From contig CP126202.1 of assembly GCA_030272155.1 (NCBI GenBank), positions 2,604,001-2,668,000 on the forward strand: DNA of 64,000 nt, read 5' to 3'. Of the stretch, positions 11,560 to 24,900 are shown piece after piece. Position 1 is the first letter of the stretch. Each line of letters begins with the position of its first letter. The notes beneath the pieces are model-generated. The model saw only the letters and a list, made by a program, of their open reading frames with translations, searched no databases and was not told where the DNA came from. The DNA is from Tetradesmus obliquus. Its lineage: Eukaryota; Chlorophyta; Chlorophyceae; Sphaeropleales; Scenedesmaceae. The position numbers and the translations under genes were made by a program.

Positions 11560-12139
11560 CTCGTGCAGCGGCATGTTTAGAAGTTTTTCTGTACCAGACG
11601 GAGTATTCAACACTCCAGGTTGGATTCTGTCGTAGACAATGAGCCTGGCATTCGCTCGCCACGTGGGCACTGTTCGTTGATTCATTACAAAGTGTAGAGA
11701 CTGCAGGTCTGCACATGCGGCGTGGCCTGCTCTTTGCATGCTGGGCAGAGCTTTGCAACTCGGATTGCCTCACCTCTCATATTACCATAGCAATTGCCCC
11801 TCATGTCTGACTCTACAAGAGCTGAGGGCTACCCAGACACCTCGTGCAGCAATGGTTGGTGAAACGGCGTGCATGAGTGCTACTCGGGAGTGCAGCTCAC
11901 CGCCAGCAGCAATCAGCGCCCAAGTGTACACCAGTCCCATAGTAACACCACAAATGCCAAGAAGTTGACCAGAGGTGGTCGCTCGCCTGCTTGCGCGCAA
12001 CAGACGCAATGCACAGTAATCAGCACGCCATGCTGCAGGCTACACTGTCCTGCAGCAGCAATGTACAGCCCGTAAGCAACGCCTGCCGCAGGTCGGGCAA
12101 CCATGCATCATACGATGATGCATAGTATCCAACCACGTC
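11560..12139. other. Gap without a supported gene
   Basis: Short frames on the minus strand near 11780-12104 contain hydrophobic stretches (for example VNFLAFVVLLWDW), but without a plausible start, splice sites or family resemblance. The region probably holds the converging 3' ends of the flanking genes. Confidence 0.4.
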
Positions 12140-14532
12140 TTACTGCAATGCTGACAGCAGGTACGCCAGCAGCACTGGCGGCTGCCCCGTCTGCTGCTGC
12201 GCCACCTCATACCACGGCGCATGCAGCTGCACTATGCTGCCAGGGTTCATATCCACTGCATGCGCAGCCTTGGACTGCACAAACAGGAGCACCTGCTGCC
12301 CAGGCTGGCAGCTCTGCTGCTGCTGCTGCCGCTGGCTTGCGCCTCCTGCAGCAGCCTGTTGTGCTTGCTGCTGCTGCTGCTGCTGCTGCAGCTGGCTGTG
12401 TGTCACTTTGCAGAGGCACTTGACCATGTGGGCCTCCCAGGACTTGCTCAGCACCTCCAGGCCCAAGCCACCTGCAGCAGCCCGAGCACCAACACACATT
12501 TGTCAACACATTTGTCGATATAAGTTTGTGTTGTTTGTCCCTGAGAGCAGCGCAAGCACCAGGAAGCAGCTTGAGAACTACAAGATGCCATTACTTGCAC
12601 TCCTTTCCGGCCGGCGGCCACTTGTGTGATAGCACTGGCAGCAGGACAGCGCACATATTGTGGTGCGTATACAACCTGTCAGCCCAACCGCGCATGGCAT
12701 GCTAACAGTTGAGAGTTTATTGCACCACACCAGCGACACTTACTGTCACCTAAAGATCAGCATACATCCTCACCTTGCTGTTGCGCAGCCCTGCCCGGCC
12801 TGTTGGCAGCAGCCAGCGCCTCTGCAAGCTGCTCCTGCTGCTCCTTTTGTGCTGCTGCCACCTGCTGCATCACCTTTGCCAAGCTGCTGCCTGCAGGAAC
12901 TGGCACTCCCCTGCCACCTGCCTGCGCCAGCGCTGCTGCTAAGCTGCTCCCTGCGGGCCTCGCTGCTGCAGGAATAGCTTGCAGGAACTGCTGCTGCCGC
13001 CGCCGCTGCTCTGTCATCAGCACCAAAGGGTTGCTGGCTGCTGAGCTGGCCCTCGCAGCACCACCAGCACCACCACCAGCTGTTATGACGCTGCCGTGAC
13101 TGATGCTGCTGCCTGCTGGCAGCCTGCGGTTGCCAACAAGGTGCTGCTGCTGCTGCTCGTCGGTCTGCTGCTCTGCTGCACCATGGGGCCCAGCTGCCGC
13201 AGCAGCTGCAGCAGCACCAGCAGCAGCTGGTGCTTCTGTATCCTCTTCAGCGAATAGTGCAGCAGGCACTACATGTGCTGTCAGCTCATCTTCCTCAGCA
13301 GCACCATCCACATCCATTGCTGCCCTGCCGCTGCTGCCCCTACAGCTGTACACAGCGCCAGCAGCACCTGCAACCCCTGCAGCAGCACCCCCGAGCGGCG
13401 TAGCCTCACCCTGCGCTGCTGCTGCCGCAGCATGTGGTGCCGCCGGGTTCAGCCGCGAGCCCTTGTTACTGCTGTTTCGAGGGGTCGCTGCTTGCAGGGT
13501 GAGCCCAGGCCTCCAGCTGCTGTGCGGGGTCCTGCTGCTGCTGTTGTCGAGTGCTGCTGGTGCTCCTGCATCTGCATGAAGGCCCCGCTGCCTTGCAGGA
13601 GTAGCTGCAGCTGCACCGCCTAGCAGTGCTGCAAGAGGGTTGCTAGCAGCAGCAGCAGCAGCAGCACCAGCACTGGTGCCTGCCACTGGTTGAGGGCGAC
13701 TGGGCCTGCCAGCTGCTGTCGCTGCTGTGTACTGCTTCGCCGTGCTGGCATCAGCCGCTGCTGCTGCTGTTGGCGTATCCTTGATTGAGAACTTTGCTTT
13801 CTTTTTGTGAGCGAGCTGCTGCTGCGGGGTTGTGAAGCTGCTGTACAGTGTGCTCCTGCGGCGGCCCTGCTGCGGTTGCTTCTGCTTTTGCTGCTGCTTC
13901 ACAGGTGCAGACTGCTGGCTAGACAGCCCCAGCAGCTGACTCATGCTTGCAGGAGTCTTGCTGGGTTGTTGCTGCTGCTGCTGCTGCTGCTGTTGTGGTT
14001 GCTGCTGCTGCCTGTTGTGCCATGGGTTGACCAAGGGCGTGCGCAGTGCTGTGTCCTGCTGCTGCTGCTGCTGCTCCTGCAACAGTCCTGCAAGCATGTG
14101 CCTGTTGTTGTCCAGCAGTTTTCCAGCCGCGCCCTGCACAGCAGAAACCAGCCAGCCACACAGAAGCAGACATACATTCAGGAAAGTAACACAGCAACTG
14201 TTGCTGTGATGCACTCAAGCGAGGCCATAGCACATCCTTGCATCAGGTTGCGTACACAATGTCCGTACATTAGGGAAGTTGCGCACAGCACTCAGCAACC
14301 AAGTCCCACCTGTCTGCTGTGCTGCGGCATCCCATGCTGGTGCATCAATGGCTCGCTAAGAGCGATCTGCTGCTCTTCCCCAAGCAGAGCTGCCTGAGTG
14401 AGGTGCTGCAGGTCGCTCCACACGCCCTGACCTGCTGCTGCCACTGCATCTGCTGCATCTGGAGAAGGAGAAGAATGCACTGCATCCTCTGCCCATGTTG
14501 TGGGTGCTGCATAGTTTGTTGTCAAGCCACCT
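12140..14532 (-). CDS. Unrecognised Gln/Ala-rich protein with a conserved-looking C-terminal exon
   Basis: Three exons are visible on the minus strand: about 14532-14313 (GLTTNYAAPTTWAEDAV...), 14135-12774 and 12473-12140, each with fitting acceptor and donor (GTGAGG donor at 12773). The long middle exon is mostly low complexity (poly-Gln, poly-Ala). It has basic patches (RRRSTLYSSF, AHKKKAKFSIKD) and a small internal repeat (PAGSSLAAAL / PAGSSLAKVM). The last exon is different in character: LGLEVLSKSWEAHMVKCLCKV, then VLLFVQSKAAHAVDM and GSIVQLHAPWYEV, with alternating hydrophobic residues like beta strands. This could be an OB-fold-like nucleic-acid-binding end, perhaps of a DNA-repair scaffold, but I do not recognise the family. 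The stop is TAA at 12140-12142. The start lies upstream of 14532 and was not found. Confidence 0.5.
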
Positions 14533-14539
14533 GCGTGCA

Positions 14540-15980
14540 TGCAAGCCCGTCAGCCATGCGGAGGACCGCGAGACAGGCGCAGCACGGCCAAGCAACAACG
14601 TCTGCTCACCTGCTGCGAGGGCCTGTTGTGCTGCTACAGAACGATTTATTTTTGAAATTTCTGGTAGTTGAGTTAGCTGCGGCAGGTTATCGTGATAGGC
14701 AACTTGAATGTGCTCAGTCTCATCCTGAACTGCACCAGTGTGCTGCGACCTGCCGTAGAGGAACATGACGTCAGAACAAAGCAGTGTCTTGTAATTTGTG
14801 CAACATAGCTTCACCAAAGACCAGCCTCTGCTGGCTTGGCCCACGGTTAGACCAAGTAGTCAAGGGCAGTCATACAGGGTCGAGTGCTGCTGAACCATGT
14901 CAATTTCTAGAACAGACGGGCGAGACCAGGGTTGCAGTGATGAGCAAAGATCAACGGGGCCAGTCGGTCGCGCTTGAGGCTTGCCGCAAGACAAAGGTGC
15001 ACCGATGGCAGAGTTGTGCCCCATCATTTCAATCATGGGCGTGGTACAGAGCCGCTGAAAGCGATCCTGAAGAAACATGTCTGCGAACTTGAACTCATGC
15101 TTGTCGTATGTAGGGCTATTGCCTGCCACTTTGTAAGGTTGCAGTTGCATTTTGCTATGCACACTCACCGTATGCTTTGTGTCCAGCTGACAGAGGTTGT
15201 AACGGTCCGAGGTTCACAAAATGGGATGAGGCACAGCATGGATTTGCTAACACACACACTAGATGTTTCTGCATATCTTGAGCTCTACTCGCACCTCTTT
15301 GAAGGCTTGTCAGCAGGCTGGTCTGGTTGTCTGATGTGACAGTGACAGGTGTCTCTGTGGGCTGGAGTGCCACTCCACATTGTGCCACACTTGCAGTGCA
15401 CCTCTGCAAGCACGTCAACAGCTGTCCCACACCATGAGGGCAGCACGGCCGTTTGCCTCCAGTCCAACCCTTTTTACTTGCTGTAAATTTGATACGAATC
15501 AGCCCAGCAGAACTAGTCGCCTCGCCAGCGCTGCTGAGCAGTGTTGAAGACTCGTAACATGTTTGACCATGTTTGACCTGTTGCTCTTTCTGAAGGTACG
15601 CAACACTCATCATAGTCGTTATAAAGTTTCTGACAAAGGAATTGTTGTTTTGTTCGGCGTGTTGTTGCTGCCATCGCCTACTGCAGCTCAACGTTCGTTG
15701 TCAGCAAGAAAAAAACAGCACCTCATGCTTATCTTGTTCGAAGAGTTTTATATGGCTTGTTCGTAACCATGGTTGCATTTTCAGCTGGCGAGGTCACCTG
15801 AAGCGATTGCTGCTGGATGAATGGGCGCCAATGCGGGAGCATCGACGCAACAGGTGCTGCACAAACATTAAACGTTACTCATATGAACGATCGGTGTAGT
15901 TGTTTGGCTGCCTAGCGCTTCAAGTGCATGGCATCATCCTGCACTGTGCTGCTGTTCTGCGCCCACTGTTGCTGCACTCA
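14540..15980. other. Intergenic region between divergent genes, no gene seen
   Basis: No frame looks coding. It separates a minus-strand gene (left) from the plus-strand SFI1-like gene (right), so it should hold both promoters and possibly the first exon of each. Confidence 0.4.
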
Positions 15981-18900
15981 GGGCAAGAAGACTAGGAGCA
16001 GTTTGAAGGCTTCGCCGTTGAAAGTGGAACGTGTGGGCGGCGGGTATGCTCTATCTCCTGCTATTCAGCTACGAATAGGACTGGGCTGCTGCTGCACAGC
16101 TGCAGCTCGCACTTACATAAACAAACCAGCAACAGTTGCCTTGCTCACTTCCTCGTGCACATGGCGCCTGACTGCATTCAGCTTACCACAATCAATTGTT
16201 TGCTGCAGGTACAATGTGTCGTTGGGCGCAGGAGCAGTTGAGCAGCTGCTGCCGGAGACGCTGCTGGCCACAGCAGAAACAGTGAACGTGCTGCCTGCAA
16301 GTGGCTCCTATTCTGACTATGACCTGTCAATCGTGGCAGAGATTGTGCGGCTTGCAGAGGAGACAGCACAGCAGGATTATGCAGTAGGCAGGGGCAGCAG
16401 CGAGGTCACCTTGGTGCGGCTGCTGCAAGCATATGAAGTGGTGTTGCCAGCACATGGTGTCGTGCCAGCGGAGGATGTGTTCTACTACAGGCTGCTGCTC
16501 AAGCTCAGTCTAGACCCCAACCCCGACTGGTATGCAAAGCTGGAACAGCAGAAGGCAAATGGCAGCAGGTACGGGATGGACACAGTTTGCTGCAGTAGCA
16601 GCAGGTCGCTGACCCGGCACTGGTGCTGTTGATATGATTGTCATCACGATGACAGTTGTTGTCGAAGCAGGCAGCTGCATGTCATTGCCTCCAGAGACAG
16701 ATCCCATAGCTGCCTTGGCATCCGTGCTGTTGCCTCTCATCTGTGTTGCACTGCACATGCATTTGCTTGTGCCTGCAGGAATGTTGCGTTGGCAAGCAAA
16801 AGCAGCAACAGCAAAGCGAATGCTGCACAGGCACCGGCAGCAGCTGTGGTGGTGGCGAGTGACACCAAGCGCAGGAGCAACGCAAATCTGCACAGCAACA
16901 AGCCAAGCAACAGCCAGGGTCGCAGCAGCAGTACACTGCAGCAGACGGTGCAAGGCAACAGAGCATCGCTCTCACCGCCCAGGGTGCGCCAGGCAGGGTT
17001 AAACAGCAGTGTACCTGCTGCTGGTTGCTCACCAGCGATAGCAGCTGCAGCAGCTGCTGTTGATGCAGCATCAGCAGCTGTGGCAGCTGCACTTGCTGAC
17101 GCACAGTTCCCTAGCAGTGCGGCAGCCACAGATGCCGACCAAGGCAGCAGCGGAGATGCGGCAGCTGCAGCAGCGACAGCAGCACAGCGCACAACATTGT
17201 TGCTCCACCAGCAGCAGCAGCTTGCTGAAGCGGCCGACAGGTGGATGAGCTTACGCAGCTCGACGCACTCACCTGGCTTGCCTGGCAGAGCCTCCGCAGC
17301 ATCAGGCCGGTTGAGTGGTACAGGCGCTGCAGCCACATCCCAGCAGCAGCAGCAGTACCTTCGCTCTGTTAGCCCCTATGCCAGCCCAGCAAAATCTCTA
17401 CGGGCCAGATCTGTGAGCCCTATAGGCAGTTGCACTGATGCTGCGGTTGCTGCAGCTGCTGCATTTGGTGGTGCCGCGCGGCCGCGCTCGAGGTCACTTT
17501 CACCTCTTGGCAGACTGCAGCAGCGCGGGAGCAGCTGCAACAGCATACGCAGCGCTGGCAGCAGCCCATTGTTTGAGCACGGGCGGAGGTCCAGCTCGCC
17601 TTGCGCAGCCTTTGCAGGGGTGTTTCAGCCTCCCACCGCTGGGCTCGACCCGGCAGATGCTGCCACAGCAGCAGGGGCACGGCACTTGAGTGCCAGCTAT
17701 TCTGCTGATGGCACGGGCAGCAGTGCATGGCAGGGCTTGCTTGGGCATGATGCAGCAGCCTTGACAGCTGCCGCCGCTGCAGCTGAAGCCGATGTTGCTG
17801 CTGGTGCAGCCGGCAGCAGGTGCAGCAGCCCTGCATGGCGGGCTGCTGTTGCGGCCACGTACCTGTCGGACCTGAAGCTAGAGCAGTACACGCGGTTCAG
17901 CAGGAGGATGTCACAATGCAGCACCTGGCAGCAGCAACTGCTGGCTGTACAGGCAGCAAGGTGGGCATCGGCTGCTAGTTCATCGCGTCGCTAACCTGGC
18001 TCATGATAAAGTGACAGCCAGCAAGTTTTTGTTTAGCCGCTGCTGCGTTATGACATTCTCATGAGTGTGCTACCTTCCCCTTACCTGGTGCCGACTTTGT
18101 TTGTGTGCTGCTGGCCGGCTGCACAACCTGCTTTTGTACCACAGGGACATACAGGCTGCCGCAGAGCATCGCTGGCGGCTGGCTATGTCCTTCTGGGAGG
18201 TGCACTGTGCCTGGCGGTGCTTCAGGCGCTGGCGGCAGTGGGCAGCGCTAGCAGCAGAGGAGACCAGTGCCAGCAGGAGGCACTGGCTACTGCTGTGCAG
18301 CTTCCGCTGGTGGATGTCAATGGTCCAGCATTACCGCAGGTAGGAGAGACAACCGCGGGTGCTGCAGCTGACATTGCATCGGACGACTGTGGCTGCACTT
18401 GTGGTTGCAACAGGTCAGGAAACCCTGCTTGCAGCTGGCTGTATCTTTTTGTTGCCTGCATAAGACATCTGCACACAGTGAAGGATCTGGAATCTATACT
18501 TGATGTTTGTGCTTGTCACTCTGCACCGCAGGCAGCGACTAGAAGCTGAACTGCAGCAGCAGCAGCAGCAGCAGCACCTGCAGTCGCAGGCAGCGGCCGT
18601 CGGCCCAGCAGCAACAGCAGCCGCCACAGCAGTGGCAGCAGGAGCAGCAAGCAATGCCAGTCCCTGGCCAGCTCAAGGCAGCAGCAGCCATCAGCAGCTG
18701 AGCAGGCCAGTGTCACCTCTGACTGGCATCAGCAGGCTGCTGCAGCAGCAGCCACACCTAAGGCCGCCCAGCACAGATGCGGCAATGCTGCGGCAGCACC
18801 CCAGCGGCCGCCTGCTGGTAGGGTGTGTGGTAGCTGCCTGGCGGCAGCTAGTGCAGCAGCGGCGCGAGATGACGCACGTGCAGTCGCTGCTGGCTTGGCA

Positions 18901-21900
18901 CCACATACAGCATGTGCAGGCTGGGGCCTGGAACAAGTGGCGGGCTGCATTTGAAGGGCAGTGCCCGCAGCACAGGCTGATGCGCGCAGTGTACCAGAGC
19001 AGGCGGCACAGCACATTGCGCAGGGTGCGTCGAGCGGCAAACTGGCAACAAAGTTTCTGGCTGCGTTTTCATCAGTGTATCTTGGTTACCAGATGCTTTT
19101 ACTGATTGACCTGTAGAGGCCATTTGAATTTGGGCAGGGCCTGTATAATAGTGTAGTGTGTGGTAAGCATGTGAACCTGCACCAAGTTGCGATAATGCCC
19201 CTGTTTGCTGTGCAGGTGGTGAGGCACTGGCGGGCATGGGCGCCAGCCAAGCGTGCAAAGCGGCGCAAGCTGCGGGACGTTCAGGCAGCTCTCAGCAGTA
19301 GCGAGCGGGTCCGCATCTGGGGGGCTCTGCGGGAGTACACAGCAAAGCGCCGCGCCAGTGGCAAACGCAAGCGACAGGCGCAACAGCACTTCAGGTGGGA
19401 GCTTGACACTGCCTGCACTCATGCATGTCTCAGTTTGTTGCCTTGGCAGTGCTTGCCGCTGCTATGTGCTGCGTCTTGGGCCACTCAGGTGTTGCGCCTG
19501 CTCGCTGCAAAGTGCAAATACGCAGCAAAACTTGGTGGTCATTGCACACCTGAGAGCTTGCTTGTGTCCCTGATACGTGCAGGAAGTCCTGCCTGCACAA
19601 GCACATGACGCAGTGGGCATACATTCTGGACATCCGGGATGCTTTTGAGCAGCTGGCTGATGCATTCTTAGAGGGGCTGCTGCAGCGACGCGCAGCACGC
19701 ATGTTCACTTGGTGGCAGCAGTGGCTGCAGCAGCGGCAGCAGCAGGAGCAGCTGCAGCTGGACACCTGCGAGCACATGGAGGGCTTCTGTGTTGGCAGGT
19801 GGGCAATAGACACACGCAGAGTACCTTGTGAACAACAATGGCGTGAAGTTGCTGGCCGTTGGCGTACAGCTTGCACAATCCAGCCTCAGCAATAGCAAAT
19901 CAAAAAGTTTGGTGCATTTGATCTCAGTTGACATGCCAGCTGTTAGTAGCCATCTTGAGTTTCTCGTGCCTCTGTCAAATCCCTTTTTGTAGGTGCTTTC
20001 ATGCCTGGCAAGGCCGCGTGCTGCGCCGGCAGCAGCTGCAGGAGCTGGAGGCGCAGGCGCAGCTGGTTTCAGTGCAGGCTGCTGGGAGGGCAACGTTGCG
20101 TGCATGGCTGCAGGTGACACTGCCTGTTGCGTTCTTGGGTATGCTTGGGACCTGCATTAGTGCCAGCTGTTGCGTGCATGCAACCTACCTTTCACCTCGT
20201 GATGGCCTCAATAAGATGAAAGTGCTGTTGTCTCTCCCTTCGCCCTTTCACCAGATACTGAGGCTTATTACTAATGCATCTGCTGTACAGCGCGTGGAGT
20301 TGCGCAAGCGTCACCAGGCTGTCATGCTGGCCATTGTCACCAGCGTGCTGCGGCGCCAGCTGTCAACAGCATGGTCTGCTTGGCGCTCATATACACTGCG
20401 CAAGAGGCAGCAGCAGCAAGACCTGCAGGAGGTGGGTGCTGCATAAGAACCCTACTACAGCTGCTCCTCGCTGCTGCATGTGATGTGATGTGTATGCCGT
20501 GCAAATGGACTTCAGCAACGCTCTGCATGTGTATGCTGCAGCACAGCACACACCTTGCTGCACTTGCTTGCTGTCCGGCACATGATGGCCGTACTGAAGC
20601 TGATTCGGCAGAGCTTGCAACAAAACAAAAGCTGTCGTGTGCTTTTGCGCTGCTGCAGCTGTCGCTGCTGGACACGCAGCGGGTGTGGCAGCAGAGCTTC
20701 ACCGCCTGGTGTGATGCACTACACCGCAAGGTCACAGCAGTGCAGGTGGGCTGCGCCTGGCAACACAATGCGCTTCCTGCCGCTACTGCTGATGGCTATG
20801 AAGGTTGTTGACTATGTGCTGTCAGCAAAGCGTGCAGCACAGCTACATGACCATGCAGTTTTCCTGGAGGGATCGCACTGATGGTGGTTGTCAACTGCAG
20901 CTTCTGTTGAACTGCAGGTGGTGCTGGAACCCCATCACATAATCTGCTGTGTCTTGCTGCTGCAGGTGGCACAAGCCCTGCAGGCCAACATGCTGCGGCG
21001 CTGTGTGCAGCACTGGAAGGCGTGGGTGGACCAGCGCGTGGACTGGCGCAGCTTTGGGGCCCAGGTTGTGCAGCATATGACGCGCAGCAGGTGCGCTGAC
21101 AAGCATTACGACGGCGTTGATTAATCGGTGTGCTGGTGCATGTGTATGTAAGGCACCGTCGCTGAGCCTGCTGTGTTCGGTCTGGTTGTCTCTGGCACAT
21201 CTTCACATGTCGGCAGTACGGAATAATCTTTGTTTGATTGAATTGTTCTTGCTGGCCGTTTTTCTGCAAAAAGGGTGTCTACCATGGTGCAGCGCTGGCA
21301 CATCAGCGCAGCACGCAGTGCAGTGACGCGCCAGCTGCTCGCCGGCTTTCTGCACCAACAGCATCAGCGGCAGCTGGCTGCACACTTTGGTGCCTGGCGG
21401 CAGTACCTGAAGCGGCGCGTGGCCAAGCGCATGAACGCGTTGTCTGCGCTGCTGCACTGGGAGCAGGGCCTGCTGCGCAAGGGGCTGCTGGTGTGGGTGC
21501 AGCGCACGCTGGCGTGGCGGTGGAGGTGAGCCAGCTGAACAAACATCTTGCAAAGGTGCTGCTGGCGTGCCTGCTGATGCAGAAGCTAGCGCAAGCAGTG
21601 CCTGCGGTCTGTGTGATGTATGGCGTTGACCAGCTGTGTATTATGATGCCTTTGCTGCTGCTGCTGCAGGCGCATGCGGCAGCTGCGTGCCGACTCGTAC
21701 AGGGCGCTGCGGCTGCTGGACCTTGCGCTCACAGCCTGGACCAGCGTGTGGACAGAGAGCCAGGAGCTGGCTCAAAAAGCTGCCTTCTTCCTGGTAGGGC
21801 GGCAGGCGGAGCTCAAGGTGCTGGTGCTGCGGGAGTGGCGGGAGCAGGCTGTGCGGCTGAAGCTGAAGCGGGAGCGGCTGGAGATGTGAGTTGATTGAAG

Positions 21901-24900
21901 GCTGCTGCTGCTCATGGCTTATTAGCCCTGCATGTGATAGGCTGTCTGTAACTCTCAAAACAATTACAGCAAGGAGCTTGTCTGACAATGACACCTACTG
22001 CCGTGCCCCTGCAGTGCCGGCCTGCACAGCAGCCTGACGCGGCAGCAGCAGGTGCTGGCCTCCTGGCGCGTTGAGGCTGCCCGCCGCATCCGGCTGCGCG
22101 AGCTGGTGCTGTCGAGCCTGCAGCGCTGGAGCCACCTGGCGCTGTCGCGGACCTTTGAGCAGTGGAAGCACTGGGCACTGCACAGGGCTGCGCTGCAGCG
22201 CAAGGCGCGCGCGGTGATGTCGCTGCTGGCTGGCCACACACTGCAGTGGTCTTTCAGCATGATGAGGTGAGCTGGCTCTATACACAGCACAAGTAGATGG
22301 AATGGTTGTGCAGCTGCTGCATCCAGGTTATGGATAAGGTGCGCTTGCAAGCCCTGCTGCAGGTCAATCTGCCGTTTGGGCAATGGGCATCGTGACTTCC
22401 GGTGTGTGTCCTGATCAACTGAACTCTGCCGCAGGGAGCATGCGCTGCGCAAGCGCCGCACCCGCTCCGCCCGGCACTACCGGCAGCAGCAGCTGGCGCG
22501 TGCAGTGCTGCAGGCCTGGCGCCAGCTGGCGTCTGACAGCCGGGACTTCCGGCACGTGCTGCAGAGCGTGGGGCGGCGCATGCGGGAAGGGCTGATGGTG
22601 GAGACGTTTGGCGCGTGGCGGGACATGGTGGTGGCCAAGCAGTGGAAGACAGCAGCTATGATGAGGTGCGGTTTGTATTTATTAAAGAGTGTCTGGATGT
22701 ACACACCGTATCTGACTAGATGTGGGCGACAGCTGGTGACAGCTTGCCGATGTACAGCTGGAAAAAAGTGTGCGATTGGGTGTGCATTGCTTCCTGTTTT
22801 TCCTGTGTTCCTTTGCTTGCGTGTCCTTTGCTTTGATTGTGCTGAAGCTGTATGCTGAGCTTTGCTGCGATGCCTGCGCAGGGCGCTGATGCTGTGGGGT
22901 GGCAGCCGCAAGCGGCTGTGCTTTAAGACCTGGCGGCAGTGGGCAGCGCTCAAGCAGGGCAGGCGGGGGGCGCTGCGGCAGGCCCTGCACCACTGGCAGC
23001 ACCTGTACCTGTCGCAGGCAGTCATGGGCTGGCGATACCACACCCAGCGTGCCGAGGTGTGCGCTGGTGAAGCCTGAGGCTGCGTACAGCAGGAAGCAAT
23101 TGTTGCTTGTTTACATCCGTGTGCCTGTTCACTGCATTCTCTACGTAGCACGCCAGCAACCACATGTTCAACACAAAGTTCACGTGCTTCTTCGGCTTGA
23201 CATTTGACTTGCTGGCCTGCTGCAGGTTGCTCGCACCGTGCTGAGTCATTTCCGCATGAAGCGGCTGCGGCTGGCCTTCAGCACCTGGCACGCCTGGCAG
23301 CAGCGCAAGGCGTGGCTTGCAGCTGTTTTTGACGAGCTGCAGGGCAGGGGCCACAAGCAGGTGTGAATGCTTTGGATAGCGTGCTGGTCAGTCAACCCAC
23401 TAGCTGCTTTGCTTGGCAGTGACACCATGCCGTCATTTGCAGGCCTGGAGTCATCGATTTGCTCACCGCTCAACTTGACAGACTCAAAGGCACGCATTTG
23501 TTTTGCTTCCGCCATGCAGATCTTGCAAGTGGTCTGGAACGCATGGCGTGCATTCCTGCCCCGCAGCCAGACCAAGCGCCGTGTGCAGAGCCGCGCGCTG
23601 CTGTTCTGGCAGCACAGGCTGCGCGCCGTGTGCTTCTTCTCCTGGCAGGACTATGCTGCCTCCAGGCTGCGCAAGCAGCAGCAGCTGGTGACGGCGCTGC
23701 TGCATTGGGAGCAGCGGCTTGCTGGCGGTGCCTTTAAGGCCTGGCGGCAGGCCGCTCAGCTGCAGGTGTACAGGCGGCATGTGGTGCAGGTCATGAGCAG
23801 CAGGATGAGCAATGGCCTACTGTTCAAGACCTTCTCATGCTGGAGGTGAGCTCTGCAGATCTGTCTGCCGTGCACCATCCTGTTGACCTGCATCGCCGCA
23901 CCCGTTGATGGCAGCAAGCCACCATGAGCGCAGCTGCAAGCAGATGCCTCGACTGGCTGCGCTGATATAGTGCTGCTGCTGCTGTTTGAGTTGCAGGGAC
24001 TTGGTGCTTGCTAAGCACGCTCGGAGGGAGCAGGCATCAGCAGCGCGGGGTCGTTGGGTGCGCCTGCAGCAGCGGCGGGTGCTGCACCACTGGCGGCTGG
24101 TCGCACATGACGAGCGTGTCACCCGGAAGGTGAGGGCTGCTGCGAGTACAAGCGCAATACCAGCCATCAAGCTGCAGACATGTTTGGTTAGGGTCTAGTT
24201 GAATCCATCACCCGATGCTTGTCATTAGCGCGGGCTGCTTGAACCTGTGTGCGACGTCTGATCAAGTTGCCTTGTATGGTAATTTGCCTGCAGGTGATGC
24301 AGCACTGGCAGTATGGCCTGCTGGCACGCGCTTTCACGCACTGGAGGGACGCTGTGCTGCTGCGCCAGCAGTATGGCATCATTGTGCGCATGGTGGGCGG
24401 CAGCGTGAGCAAGCGGCTGCTGTGGCAGGCATGGACGGCTTGGCGGGTGAGCGGTCTGTGCAATAGCTGTGAAAGCTCTGCGCTGCTTAATGTGTGGTGG
24501 ACTGGCTTTCCGCCTTGATGTGCAGAGGTCAGCAGCAGCATGTGCATGCAGCTGATGGCAGGCCTAGACTGCTCGATACCAGAACAAGGGCGGTGCATTT
24601 GTGCTTCTCCGTCATGTAGTTTCATAGGTGTATTTGTTGTGCAACGCAGGAGGTCATCGACCTGCGCCACCAGGTGTCAGGCCGCCTGCGTGGCGTTGCG
24701 GCACGCATTGCACACGCTGACCTGGCACGCGCCTGGGACGCCTGGCGGGAGCGCGTGCTGCTGCGGCAGATGGCTGCCATGGCTGTTGCGAGATGGAAGG
24801 CTGGCACTGCGGCAGGGTGAGGAGCGGCTTAGACCGCACACGTTGCCATGCTAGCAGCAGCACACAACTCTAGTTACTCCGGTTGGTGAGTGCAGTTGGA

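Noticed and set aside
11782..12104. Hydrophobic short frames on minus, possible membrane protein
   Set aside because: No start, splice sites or family pattern; adjacent frames are equally open.
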